Source: Psychrobacter sp. 28M-43
Lineage (GTDB): Bacteria; Pseudomonadota; Gammaproteobacteria; Pseudomonadales; Moraxellaceae
DNA length: 64,000 nt
Assembly: GCF_014770435.1 (NCBI RefSeq)
Contig: NZ_CP061739.1
Coordinates: 496,001-560,000, forward strand
Direction of reading: 5' to 3'
A program made the position numbers and the translations under genes. Below, piece after piece: positions 36,647-45,931 of this stretch. The notes under the pieces were generated by a model. It saw only the letters and a list, made by a program, of their open reading frames with translations. It did no database searches and was not told the origin of the DNA. Positions within the stretch are counted from its first letter, which is position 1; each line of letters begins with the position of its first letter.

Positions 36647-39625
36647 TTAATGCGCTTCATCCCAGTTTTGACCACTATCAGTCTCGACTAATAAAGGCAC
36701 TGCAAAGTCGACATTCCAGCCTTTATCTACTGCCGTAGTCGTCAAGACATCTTGCATAGCATCAGTAATTAGCTGGCTAACTTCGTCTACTTTATCGGCA
36801 TCCACTTCGAACACCAGTTCATCGTGAACCTGTAGCAGCATTTTGGCTTGTTCTTTTGGCAGCACTTTATCAACGGCAATCATAGCAAGCTTGATTAGAT
36901 CAGCAGCAGAGCCTTGTAGTGGGGCGTTAATCGCCGCGCGCTCAGCACCTTGCTTGACCATACGATTGCTGTGATTGATATCAGGCGTATAGAGCTTACG
37001 GCCCAATATCGTCTCGACATAACCTTGCTCATAAGCGCTTGCACGCGTATTGATCATATAGTTTTTGACGCCTGGATAACGCTCAAAGTACATATCGATA
37101 TAGTCTTGTGCCTCGCCGCGGCTCATCTGTAGCTGCTTAGCAAGTCCAAAGGCACTCATCCCGTATAACAGACCAAAGTTAATAGCTTTAGCATTACGAC
37201 GTTCGGTCGAGGTGACGTCTGCGACATCCTTATCAAGTACTTCAGCAGCGGTAGCCGCATGAATATCTAATCCTTCGTTAAAGGCGTAGGTTAGGTTTTT
37301 ATCACCTGAGAAGTGCGCCATTAAACGTAATTCAATTTGTGAATAATCCGCAGCCAAAATAACGCGACCTTCTGGTGCGATAAAGGCTTGACGAATGAGG
37401 CGACCAGTCGCAGTACGAATCGGGATGTTTTGTAAGTTAGGATCTGTTGAGGACAAACGCCCAGTGCTCGTTAATGCCTGATGGTAGCTAGTGTGCACAC
37501 GATCGGTTTCGCTATCTGCGACATTATCCAGCGCATCGGTATAAGTACTTTTGAGCTTAGATAATCCACGATACTCTAGCGTAATATCGACCAATGGATG
37601 ATCGATTTTTGATAGTACCGCCTCACCAGTCGAGTATTGACCAGACTTGGTTTTTTTGCCACCAGCAACGCCTAGCTTTTCAAACAGCATCTCACCGAGC
37701 TGCTTAGGAGAGCCTAAGTTAAATTCTTCACCTGCCACTTCATAAGCACGTTTTTCTAGGGCGATAATTTCTTCATCAAAGCGTTTTGACAGCTCGTTTA
37801 AGAATGAACGTTTAATCAAAATACCATGCGCTTCCATTTGGCAAAGTATCTCTGCCGTTGGAATCTCTAGCTCGTGTAGTAATTTGGCATTATTGGCATC
37901 GTTAGCCAGCTCAACGCTGAACACGTCAAATAATTGATAGGTGATGTCGGCATCTTCACAAGCATAGTCGCTTGCGATATCGATAGCCACTTGGTCAAAG
38001 GTAACTTGCTTAGCGCCTTTACCTGCTACATCTTCAAAGCTGATGGTTTGCGTTTGCAAATAATGACGTGCCAAATCATCCATACCATGGCGAGTAGCTG
38101 CCGCATTGATAACGTAGCTGGCAAGCATGGTGTCCATTGCCCAGTTATTTGGCTGCTCATGTATGGCGCCAACTAGATCGATATCATAGTGAGCGAGGAT
38201 ATGCGCATCGTACTTTAGATGCTGACCGATTTTACCGATATTTGGATTCTCTAGTATAGGTTTCAAGCGAGCTAATACCGTATCGCGATCAAGCTGCTTG
38301 GTTATTAGCTCATCACCTTCTAGGCTATGCGTAAGCGGAATGTAATACGCCTCATGTGCTTGCAACGCGAAAGATAAACCAACGATTTGTGCATCACGCC
38401 AATGAACGCTCGTAGTTTCGGTATCAATGACAAAATGCGGAGCAGCTTCTAACAATTCGACCAAGCTATCAAACGCTGGCTCATCGAGTACAGTGTGCCA
38501 CGCTTTATCATGGTTAGTGCTGTCTTTGATGTTGTCGCTCTTGGTTGATTGGAGCGATTTTGCCACCTGTGCCTGTGACTCCGTATCGGCTTGGCTATCA
38601 GCAACACTTTTAGAGCCATTGGCAGGGTGGTTTGGATGATCAAGCGATGCCAGCTCATTTCTAAACTCAAGCTCATTATATAAGTCACGCAATTCATTTA
38701 TATGAGCACAAGGGTCAGTATTGATTTTTAGGTCATTCCAATCTTGACCGATGGCTAAGTTAGTGACGATGGTGGCTAGCTTTCTGTTAAAAGGAATATC
38801 GTCGGCGTGTTCAATCAGACCTTTCGCCCCGCGACCTTTGATAAAGCCAATATGTTTGAGCATATTTTCGATATCACCATACTCAACGAGTAGGTCTTTA
38901 GCGGTCTTTTTACCGATACCAGGTACGCCTTTAATACCGTCAGAGGCATCACCCATTAGCGTTAAGAAATCGATCATTTGGTTTGGGTTAATACCGAATT
39001 TATCGATTACCGCTGGTGTATCCGTGACTTTGCCCGTAAAGCTGTCTTCCAGTATCACGCAGTCGTTGACCAGCTGCATCATGTCTTTATCACCCGTCGA
39101 GATGACCACATGATGACCTTGCTCGACAGCGCGATGGGCAAGTGTACCGATAATATCATCCGCTTCTGCACCCTCAATACGCAACAGTGGAATGCCTAAT
39201 GCGGTGACTAAACGATGAATATAAGGAATTTGCTCTACCAGCTCGACATCGATGGGTGGACGAGCAGCCTTATAGTCAGCAGACATATGATGGCGAAAAG
39301 TCGGTGATTTGGTATCGAAGCAGACAGCCATATGGGTAGGGTGATAGCGACGCATCAGCTTGAGTAGCGCGTTGAGTGTACCGCGTATCGCATTGGTGAT
39401 TAGGCCCTGCGAGTTTTGCATGGTTTTTGGTAGGGCGTGATAAGTGCGGAACAGATAATAGGAGCCATCAACCAAAATAAAAGGCGGCTGATCTTTGTCT
39501 ACATGACTGGTATCCATCAGCGCCACGTTAGGCATGGTATCGAAGTTCGGTAATGCTTTTGGGTCAAGCGCTTGGTGAGAGTTGTGGTCATTATCGGTGG
39601 TATTGTCAGCTATGTCATCAGTCAT
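36647..39625 (-). CDS. polA: DNA polymerase I
   Basis: A 992-residue enzyme for Okazaki-fragment processing and repair. The 5' nuclease domain (FILVDGSYYLFRTYHALP; GEADDIIGTLA-like block; GVPGIGKKTA) is followed by a 3'-5' exonuclease domain with an intact FVIDTETT site, so proofreading is predicted, then the polymerase with ADYSQIELRLMAHFSGD (motif A), RRNAKAINFGLLYGMSAFGL (motif B) and VHDELVFEV (motif C). A Ser/Asp/Gln-rich linker of about 45 residues separates nuclease and exonuclease parts. The frame reaches a GTG at 39634; the ATG at 39625 is preferred. Confidence 0.97.
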   Translation of the reverse strand: MTDDIADNTTDNDHNSHQALDPKALPNFDTMPNVALMDTSHVDKDQPPFILVDGSYYLFRTYHALPKTMQNSQGLITNAIRGTLNALLKLMRRYHPTHMAVCFDTKSPTFRHHMSADYKAARPPIDVELVEQIPYIHRLVTALGIPLLRIEGAEADDIIGTLAHRAVEQGHHVVISTGDKDMMQLVNDCVILEDSFTGKVTDTPAVIDKFGINPNQMIDFLTLMGDASDGIKGVPGIGKKTAKDLLVEYGDIENMLKHIGFIKGRGAKGLIEHADDIPFNRKLATIVTNLAIGQDWNDLKINTDPCAHINELRDLYNELEFRNELASLDHPNHPANGSKSVADSQADTESQAQVAKSLQSTKSDNIKDSTNHDKAWHTVLDEPAFDSLVELLEAAPHFVIDTETTSVHWRDAQIVGLSFALQAHEAYYIPLTHSLEGDELITKQLDRDTVLARLKPILENPNIGKIGQHLKYDAHILAHYDIDLVGAIHEQPNNWAMDTMLASYVINAAATRHGMDDLARHYLQTQTISFEDVAGKGAKQVTFDQVAIDIASDYACEDADITYQLFDVFSVELANDANNAKLLHELEIPTAEILCQMEAHGILIKRSFLNELSKRFDEEIIALEKRAYEVAGEEFNLGSPKQLGEMLFEKLGVAGGKKTKSGQYSTGEAVLSKIDHPLVDITLEYRGLSKLKSTYTDALDNVADSETDRVHTSYHQALTSTGRLSSTDPNLQNIPIRTATGRLIRQAFIAPEGRVILAADYSQIELRLMAHFSGDKNLTYAFNEGLDIHAATAAEVLDKDVADVTSTERRNAKAINFGLLYGMSAFGLAKQLQMSRGEAQDYIDMYFERYPGVKNYMINTRASAYEQGYVETILGRKLYTPDINHSNRMVKQGAERAAINAPLQGSAADLIKLAMIAVDKVLPKEQAKMLLQVHDELVFEVDADKVDEVSQLITDAMQDVLTTTAVDKGWNVDFAVPLLVETDSGQNWDEAH

Positions 39626-39795
39626 AAAAGTCACTTATCAGCTATTAGATAAAAATATATACGCTTATTATAACGATAAAATCAGCGCATGCCGAACTGC
39701 TTAACCGTTACGAGATGTTCTATCGTGTTCTTTCTTATTGAAATCTATATTGGAGTTTTCGATATCTCATGTCTAGGACAAATAAATTGCTAAAG

Positions 39796-39830
39796 ACAAA
39801 AAAAAGAACCCAGATAATCTGAGTTCTTTT
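39796..39830 (-). terminator. ohr terminator
   Basis: An AAAAGAAC..CAGA / TCTG..GTTCTTTT stem with one mismatch is followed on the minus strand by T8; it lies 60 bp beyond the ohr stop. Confidence 0.85.
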
Positions 39831-39890
39831 AATGTCTGATGACTATCAATTATTTGTTATTAAATAGTTGATAAGGAATCTCTGAATGCA

Positions 39891-40304
39891 TTACTTTACT
39901 TCTGAAGAGACTTCGACATCGATGTTACCGCTGGTTGCTTTCGAATATGGGCATACTTCATGCGCTTTTTCGACCAATTTTTGAATCTCGTCAGCAGATA
40001 GGTCTGTATTATCAGCGATGACGTGAATTTTTACGGCAAGCTTATATTCGTGATTGTCACCTTGTAATAGGTCTACAGAGGTCTCAACAGTTGAGCCAAA
40101 TGTTGCGCTTTCCATTTTTTTGACTACGCCTAAAGCGCCATCAAAACAAGCACCATAACCCATAGCGAGTAATTGCTCAGGGTTATTACCTTTTTCATTA
40201 GCGCCTGGTGGTACCATGTTGATTTCAAGATCACTATCGCTTAAGGTTGCTGTACCCATGCGGCCGCCAGTAACAGTAGATTTGGTAGAGTATAGAGATT
40301 TCAT
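39891..40304 (-). CDS. ohr: Organic hydroperoxide reductase Ohr (OsmC family)
   Basis: A 137-residue thiol peroxidase that reduces organic hydroperoxides using lipoylated donors. Active-site Cys53 (GACFDGAL) and resolving Cys118 (VCPYSKAT) are present, with Arg15 and Glu43 in the usual positions, giving the Ohr rather than OsmC pattern. AAAGGA precedes the ATG. The usual regulator OhrR is not adjacent. Confidence 0.93.
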   Translation of the reverse strand: MKSLYSTKSTVTGGRMGTATLSDSDLEINMVPPGANEKGNNPEQLLAMGYGACFDGALGVVKKMESATFGSTVETSVDLLQGDNHEYKLAVKIHVIADNTDLSADEIQKLVEKAHEVCPYSKATSGNIDVEVSSEVK

Positions 40305-40572
40305 GACATATCCTTTGTTGTAAGTTTTTATGTTTATATTTAAGTGGTAAATCTTAATATGAAACCTAGCATAACAAATCGCTCACGCAGCTCAGTGCAT
40401 AGAGAGTAAATATATACTGCTAGTTTGTAAATGAGATTTCGAGCACAGTTTTATTCGTTTTTATATTTACAAGCTTATCGTACAGTCGTCAAAGAGGTAC
40501 AATAGCGGTAATGAGCCATATATACGTTATCAGTATAGATAACAGAGATCTGAATCATAAGGACATTGTTTG

Positions 40573-41475
40573 ATGAATAGATGGATTGCGATACCTAGTG
40601 TTTGCTTTTTGACGACGCTTGCTTTGATAGGATGCGAGGAAGAAGACGGCGCTTATGGGACGGCTAGTAGCGAGATTACATTGACAAGCTTTGCTAATAG
40701 TTATGATAGCAAAGCCAATGCTACAGCAATTGCACGAATTGATGAAACGTATCGTACTGGTGCGCGCGAGATCAAAACAACCAATCTCATCAACAGTTAT
40801 AGCAACCAAAGCCTGAACGATTTAGACAGAACTGTGCTGGCAGATGACTTCGAGGGTCGACTTGAAAATAAAGACATCGAGGTTAATAATCGGACGGTCA
40901 AACGCCCCATCTATGAAAAAAACACCAATAATCAGCTAGACTACCAAACCACTTATAAGACGCTTAACTTATCAGGGCTGCGTGCTAACAGCTATGTTGC
41001 TAGTACAAACGTGAACAATAAATACGGTATTATTACCGACTTAAACAATTATTCTGAAATTCCGACCAATGTTGCTTTTCCTGAAGGGTCGGTTTGTTAT
41101 ATCCCTGTGGTAACCAGTGAGCGCTCGTTTTTGGCATTTAATGAGAAAAACAAGACTGGATATGCCTCAATAGAGAGGTGGATTGAAGTGGCCAAAACCC
41201 GCTTTAGTGCGGATAGAGATCATAGAACCTCTCAGTTCGGAGTGGGCATAGGCAATCAGCAGCAAGCCGCACAAGTCATGTTTTTTGAGTACGATGATCA
41301 GCCTGCTTATGAATATAGCGGTGTTGAGTACGGAAAGGACGTTTATGAAGCAAACTATGTCGCCAAAGGTAGCACCGACCCAAACACAGACAGCCGTTTT
41401 GACGTAGTTGATTGTACAATCGTCAATGAGGTGGCTGGCGACTTCTTGGCTGAGCAAATCGAACGCTACTATTGA
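40573..41475 (+). CDS. Hypothetical lipoprotein
   Basis: About 300 residues of unknown family. The N-terminus is a lipoprotein signal with lipobox ALIGC, followed by a Glu/Asp cluster (EEEDG). The acidic +2 residue favours inner-membrane retention by E. coli rules, if these apply. The mature part is Asn/Tyr/Thr-rich and probably globular, without recognised motifs. ATG 40573 follows AAGGAC; the frame could also open at a TTG at 40570. It is monocistronic, with a terminator. Confidence 0.75.
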   Translation: MNRWIAIPSVCFLTTLALIGCEEEDGAYGTASSEITLTSFANSYDSKANATAIARIDETYRTGAREIKTTNLINSYSNQSLNDLDRTVLADDFEGRLENKDIEVNNRTVKRPIYEKNTNNQLDYQTTYKTLNLSGLRANSYVASTNVNNKYGIITDLNNYSEIPTNVAFPEGSVCYIPVVTSERSFLAFNEKNKTGYASIERWIEVAKTRFSADRDHRTSQFGVGIGNQQQAAQVMFFEYDDQPAYEYSGVEYGKDVYEANYVAKGSTDPNTDSRFDVVDCTIVNEVAGDFLAEQIERYY

Positions 41476-41533
41476 GATGGATTGGTGGCTATTAGTCGTG
41501 CTACTCAAGCATGATAATCGCAATTAGAAAGCC

Positions 41534-41573
41534 AAAAAACACGCTTCGTTTAAATAACGGGGCGTGTTTTTTT
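41534..41573 (+). terminator. Terminator of the hypothetical lipoprotein gene
   Basis: An AAAACACGC..CGTT / AACG..GCGTGTTTT stem with a 5-base loop and T7. Confidence 0.9.
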
Positions 41574-41680
41574 ATACGCTAATTCTGCACCCTGATGCTA
41601 AATCCGCTACAATACGCCCATTATTTATTTTATTTATTTAGAGTCACTTCTAAATCACATAACTGTTGAAGCTGAAAATT

Positions 41681-43276
41681 ATGAGCGTAGATCCAAAGAA
41701 ATTAAACAAAGAAGTTGCTAAGCGCCGCACCTTTGCCATTATCTCGCATCCCGATGCTGGTAAAACCACCATGACCGAAAAACTCCTGTTATGGGGTCAA
41801 GCGATTCAGGTAGTGGGCGAAGTAAAAGGCCGTAAGACGGATCGTCATGCAACCTCAGATTGGATGAGCATGGAGCAAGAGCGTGGTATCTCGATCACGA
41901 CGTCTGTCATGCAGTTTCCGTATAAAGACCATATGGTCAACCTACTAGATACCCCAGGTCACGCCGACTTTAGTGAAGATACCTACCGCACTTTGACCGC
42001 AGTGGATAGTGCGCTGATGATGGTCGATGGTGCAAAAGGTGTAGAGGAACGAACCATCAAGCTGATGGAAGTATGTCGTATGCGCGATACGCCTATCATC
42101 TCATTCGTCAACAAGCTAGATCGTCAGATTCGTGAGCCGCTTGAGTTACTTAGCGAAATCGAAGCAGTGTTGAAAATCAAATGTATCCCAGTGACTTGGC
42201 CTATCGGTATGGGTCAAGACTTCATCGGTGTCTATCATTTGACTGAAAATAAAACTTACTTTTATGAAAAAGGCAACGGCGGTAAGATGACGGTCTCTGA
42301 GACCAGAGAAGGCTACGATTATCCAGATATCCGTGAGCGTCTAGGACAACTGATGTTTGACGCTTTCGAAGAGTCACTTGAGCTGGTACAGATGGCACTA
42401 GAAGAGTTCAGCGTTGACGCGTTTTTAGCGGGTGAGATGACGCCAGTATTGTTTGGCACGGCATTGGGTAACTTTGGGGTAAACATGGTACTTGATACCT
42501 TGGTCAAATATGCACCGCCGCCAAAAGCCCATCCAACGACTGAGCGTGAAGTATCAGCCACCGAGACAGATTTTACGGGCTTCGTCTTTAAGATTCAGGC
42601 CAATATGGACCCGCGTCACCGTGACCGTATTGCGTTCTTGCGAGTGTGCTCTGGTAAGTACGAAAAGGGCATGAAAATGAAGCACGTGCGTCTGGGGAAA
42701 GACGTACGTATTGCTGATGCTCTGACCTTTTTAGCAGGTGACCGTGAGGCGCTAGAAGAAGCTTATCCGGGTGATATCATTGGCTTGCACAACCATGGCA
42801 CCATCTCTATCGGTGACAGCTTCACTGAAGGCGAAGAGTTAAGCTTTACAGGTATTCCGCATTTCGCCCCTGAACTGTTCCGCCGTGTAGTTCTAAAAGA
42901 TCCGCTTAAATCAAAAGCATTGCAAAAAGGTCTTCAACAGTTAAGCGAAGAGGGTGCAACGCAGGTCTTTATGCCGCAGATTAATAATGACTTGGTATTG
43001 GGTGCGGTCGGTGTCCTACAGTTCGAAGTAGTCGCGCATCGTCTAAAAGAAGAGTACAAAGTTCAATGTACCTTTGAGCCAGTATCGATAGCTACGGTAC
43101 GCTGGATTCATTGCGATGATGAAGTAGCATTGGCGAAGTTCAAGAAAAAAGCCCATGACCAATTATCATTAGATGGGGGCGGTTATCTAACCTATCTTGC
43201 GCCATCACGTGTCAATCTACAGCTGATGCAAGACCGCTATCCAGAAGTGACTTTTAGTAGCACTCGCGAACATTAA
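41681..43276 (+). CDS. prfC: Peptide chain release factor 3
   Basis: A 531-residue translational GTPase that recycles RF1/RF2 from the ribosome after termination. G1 is [10 protein letters not shown]2/switch lies in [28 protein letters not shown]3 is DTPGHADF and G4 is NKLDR. The C-terminus has the RF3-specific domain ending in the [13 protein letters not shown] segment. The frame could begin at a TTG at 41666; the ATG at 41681 matches the family. Confidence 0.97.
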   Translation: MSVDPKKLNKEVAKRRTFAIISHPDAGKTTMTEKLLLWGQAIQVVGEVKGRKTDRHATSDWMSMEQERGISITTSVMQFPYKDHMVNLLDTPGHADFSEDTYRTLTAVDSALMMVDGAKGVEERTIKLMEVCRMRDTPIISFVNKLDRQIREPLELLSEIEAVLKIKCIPVTWPIGMGQDFIGVYHLTENKTYFYEKGNGGKMTVSETREGYDYPDIRERLGQLMFDAFEESLELVQMALEEFSVDAFLAGEMTPVLFGTALGNFGVNMVLDTLVKYAPPPKAHPTTEREVSATETDFTGFVFKIQANMDPRHRDRIAFLRVCSGKYEKGMKMKHVRLGKDVRIADALTFLAGDREALEEAYPGDIIGLHNHGTISIGDSFTEGEELSFTGIPHFAPELFRRVVLKDPLKSKALQKGLQQLSEEGATQVFMPQINNDLVLGAVGVLQFEVVAHRLKEEYKVQCTFEPVSIATVRWIHCDDEVALAKFKKKAHDQLSLDGGGYLTYLAPSRVNLQLMQDRYPEVTFSSTREH

Positions 43277-43308
43277 ATTTATTTATACGCTTATATCGTT
43301 TATTGATT

Positions 43309-43333
43309 AAGACACGCCAGCCGTGTCTTTTTT
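43309..43333 (+). terminator. prfC terminator
   Basis: A perfect 8-bp stem AAGACACG/CGTGTCTT with a 5-base loop and a T tract. Confidence 0.88.
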
Positions 43334-43478
43334 ATTGCCTGTATTTATGACTCAAATAGTAAGAGTTAGATAATCGTTTGCTTACATCACCTCAAAAACG
43401 TGAACAGTCTTCCTACAATACATTGCAATTGTTACGGTAGAATATTGAATGGCATTTTATATTTGTAGAAGAGGACAT

Positions 43479-44330
43479 ATGCACACTACGACTCAAACTG
43501 ATGATAAATCTATATCGGCTGATCTATTTTCGATAAAGATAAGCCAGAGACGTTCAATTGCTATGTTGACTGGCAGCCTATTGTTAAGTGTCGTTAGTAT
43601 GTCGGTCAATGCAGGAAGTTTCATTAGCAGCACGGAATATCTACCGTATCAGCTACCCAGTAATATACAAGAGACGTGTGACAAGCGTGATAACTGTCCA
43701 GAGATTGAGGTTAAGTATCTCAAAAGCAGTCAAAACTGGATAGATGAGATTGCCAATGCCCGTATCGATAACTTAGTCGTCAATAGTCAGATGACAGAGT
43801 CAGCACCTATCAAGGGTAAAAGCAGTGGAAAAGAAGTTACGGCTGCTCTTGATAGCTTTGTGAGTTCGCAATTCCAAGATATGCCTGATGATGTGTCATG
43901 GGGTTATAATCTGATGGTAGCGCCCAATTATCTAGGTCATGTCGATGATTTTGAACTGTTTGAGATTAGCTCCTATGTCTATACTGGCGGTGCACATGGC
44001 ATGCCTTATAGCGAGTACCTAGTATTTGACCCAAGTACCAAAAAGCAGGTCACGCTTGACGACATGCTTATCTCAGGTAAAAAACCTCGTTTTGAGGCGC
44101 TGGCCTATGATGCTTATAAAGGATGGGTTAAAACGGTTGCCGAAGACGTGAGTAGTTATGAGAAAAACTGGCCATTTACGTTAAGCGATAATGTGACCTT
44201 AACAGACACGGGCGTTAGCATTCGTTATCAGCATTATTCTATTGGTCCATATGCTTACGGTATGCCTGTCCTTAATATCCCCTATAGCAAGCTTGATAAA
44301 GTTATAAAACCTCACTTTATACCAAAGTAA
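43479..44330 (+). CDS. Secreted DUF3298 (RsiV-like) domain protein
   Basis: About 283 residues. A hydrophobic segment near residues 26-45 ending in VNA is a likely signal peptide with a long basic n-region. The mature protein holds a DUF4163/DUF3298-type fold: YVYTGGAHGMPYSEYLVFD, KKQVTLDDML and the C-terminal YSIGPYAYGMPVLNIPYSKL. These domains occur in RsiV (lysozyme-sensing anti-sigma factor) and in PdaC-type proteins; without a sigma-factor gene nearby the role is open. Start at 43479, with AGAGGA upstream. Confidence 0.8.
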   Translation: MHTTTQTDDKSISADLFSIKISQRRSIAMLTGSLLLSVVSMSVNAGSFISSTEYLPYQLPSNIQETCDKRDNCPEIEVKYLKSSQNWIDEIANARIDNLVVNSQMTESAPIKGKSSGKEVTAALDSFVSSQFQDMPDDVSWGYNLMVAPNYLGHVDDFELFEISSYVYTGGAHGMPYSEYLVFDPSTKKQVTLDDMLISGKKPRFEALAYDAYKGWVKTVAEDVSSYEKNWPFTLSDNVTLTDTGVSIRYQHYSIGPYAYGMPVLNIPYSKLDKVIKPHFIPK

Positions 44331-44487
44331 ATACTGTATGGTGTTTGAGGAAAGTACTTAATAAACTGTACTAGGCAAATTCTATTAAAGAAATAGCGAC
44401 AATACTTATCATGAAGTGGCAGTAATATTTTAGAGTTATTATTTTTAGCATCATTGGATATTCAATAGAAAAATAAGGAGTTATAAC

Positions 44488-45756
44488 ATGACAAACGAGA
44501 CAGATAGTATGAATACGGCAGCAAGTACAACTTGGCAGCTAAATGCATTGACCGAAGCGCTAGGTGACCTAACACTGACAGTTAGTGATAGCTTATCTAT
44601 AGGTCGTGGTAGTGATAACGACGTAGTGCTAGGTAGCAAACAGGTTTCTCGCAATCACGCGGTGCTCAGTGTGTTAGATGGTCAGCTGTATGTGAAGGAC
44701 TTAGACTCTTCTAATGGTACGTTTATCAATGAGCAACGTATTGCAGGTAATGAATCTAGTCATTTAAAGGCAGACGATATGCTTGGCTTTGCAAGCTTTA
44801 GCTTTCAAGTACAGGCAACTACTGCACCTGTGACGACGTCAGAGAGTGAAACGCTAGCGCCAGTGACCACAGAAGAGCCAGTAGCAGATACACATGAGAA
44901 TGCTGACATGGCTACTGTGCTAGAAAATCCTGCTAGTGAGCCTGTGACTGAAGAGCAAATAGTTGAAGAAAGCGTTCTTGAAGAAAGTCCGAGCAAAGAA
45001 GCTCTGATTGAAGAAGATCCGATCATAGAGCAAACAGTCAATGAGCCAGTGATCAAAGAAACTGGTATCGAAGAAATGTTACCTGCTACGGATGATACTG
45101 TACCTGTAGAACCTTCACCTGTAGATACCGGCTCAGATATGATCGAAGACTCAGTCACTTCTACGTATGAAACCGTTGAACCAGTTGTTGAAGAACCGGC
45201 TACTGAACAAGCCGTTGCTACAGAGCCAGTTGTCAAAAAAACAGGGATTGATGAAGTACTGTCTGACGCGGATGCGGCATCGCCTACGCCAGTAGAAGAA
45301 ACGCCAGTTGCTACAGAAGTAGTAGCTGACGCATCTGTACCTACGGCAACTGAAACAGAAGCTGTGACAACTACAGAGTCATCACAGACAGCATCTGCTG
45401 ATAGCGCGCCAGTGGTAGAAGAGCCAGCAGTGCATGAAGAGCCAGCAGTGCATGAAGAGCCAGCAGTCCAAGACGAACACGACAAAACTACAAAAACAGA
45501 GTTACAAGAAGAAGCTGACCCTGAAGTTTTAAAAGCCAAACAAGCAGCTAGTGCACAGTTTTCAGGCACGGCTAATTTAGGGCAGCCGCGCGATCTTGGT
45601 ACCGAAGGCAATAATGCGATGGATCAAGAAATCAGCAACCCTGCTCATGCAGGTCATGTAGAGAAAAAAGCGAGCGGCGGCTGGTTTATATGGGTATTTG
45701 TGACCATTCTAATTATCGGTTTGGCCTTATGGTTGTTTAATATGGGCGGTGCATAA
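44488..45756 (+). CDS. Tail-anchored FHA-domain protein with a long acidic repeat linker
   Basis: 422 residues. The N-terminal FHA domain (about 25-110) has the phosphothreonine-binding residues Arg40 (IGRGSDND), Ser54-Arg55-Asn56-His57 and Asn76-Gly77. About 280 residues follow that are rich in Glu, Pro, Val and Thr, with internal repeats (ETGIEEMLPATDD / KTGIDEVLSDADA; EEPAVH three times). A C-terminal hydrophobic helix (about 397-419) should anchor it to the membrane with the FHA domain in the cytoplasm. FHA domains dock phosphorylated partners, but no Ser/Thr kinase or phosphatase gene lies in this window. Confidence 0.87.
   Translation: MTNETDSMNTAASTTWQLNALTEALGDLTLTVSDSLSIGRGSDNDVVLGSKQVSRNHAVLSVLDGQLYVKDLDSSNGTFINEQRIAGNESSHLKADDMLGFASFSFQVQATTAPVTTSESETLAPVTTEEPVADTHENADMATVLENPASEPVTEEQIVEESVLEESPSKEALIEEDPIIEQTVNEPVIKETGIEEMLPATDDTVPVEPSPVDTGSDMIEDSVTSTYETVEPVVEEPATEQAVATEPVVKKTGIDEVLSDADAASPTPVEETPVATEVVADASVPTATETEAVTTTESSQTASADSAPVVEEPAVHEEPAVHEEPAVQDEHDKTTKTELQEEADPEVLKAKQAASAQFSGTANLGQPRDLGTEGNNAMDQEISNPAHAGHVEKKASGGWFIWVFVTILIIGLALWLFNMGGA
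45418..45471 (+). repeat. 18-bp tandem repeat in the FHA gene (three copies)
   Basis: The unit gaagagccagcagtgcat occurs at 45418-45435, 45436-45453 and, with changes at its end, 45454-45471. It encodes Glu-Glu-Pro-Ala-Val-His. The near identity of the copies implies recent expansion and possible length variation between strains. Confidence 0.85.
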
Positions 45757-45881
45757 TTCAAATACACACTAGGTCTTTGTCGTAATTTTTGATAGAGAGC
45801 CTTGTTGTGCTTACCATTTTTTAAACAAATGACTCATTATAGCGTCGATATTTTAGCGAATATTGGCGCTATATTTTATAG

Positions 45882-45917
45882 AGCAGCTTATAGTTTTATT
45901 ATTGCCTATAAGCTGCT
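45882..45917 (+). promoter_or_regulatory. 12-bp perfect inverted repeat just upstream of trpE
   Basis: AGCAGCTTATAG (45882-45893) and its exact complement (45906-45917) are separated by 12 bases and end 14 bases before the trpE ATG. As RNA this hairpin would abut the ribosome site; as DNA it could be an operator. No leader peptide with Trp codons is apparent, so classical attenuation is not supported. Confidence 0.5.
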
Positions 45918-45931
45918 TAGAGAGCGCTATT

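Noticed and set aside
38751-39113. Plus-strand 120-codon frame opposite polA
   Set aside because: It covers the conserved 5' nuclease domain of PolA on the other strand.
45418-45471. Possible CRISPR-like repeat
   Set aside because: The 18-bp units are contiguous without spacers, in frame and encode a protein repeat.
44805-45611. Long minus-strand frame (268 codons, Ser/Thr/Val/Gly-rich) opposite the FHA gene
   Set aside because: It is the mirror of the repetitive Glu/Pro/Thr/Val codons in the FHA linker; it has no family motifs, signal or ribosome site of note.
45840-45931. Classical trp attenuator
   Set aside because: The inverted repeat lacks a following T tract, and no short frame with consecutive Trp codons precedes it.
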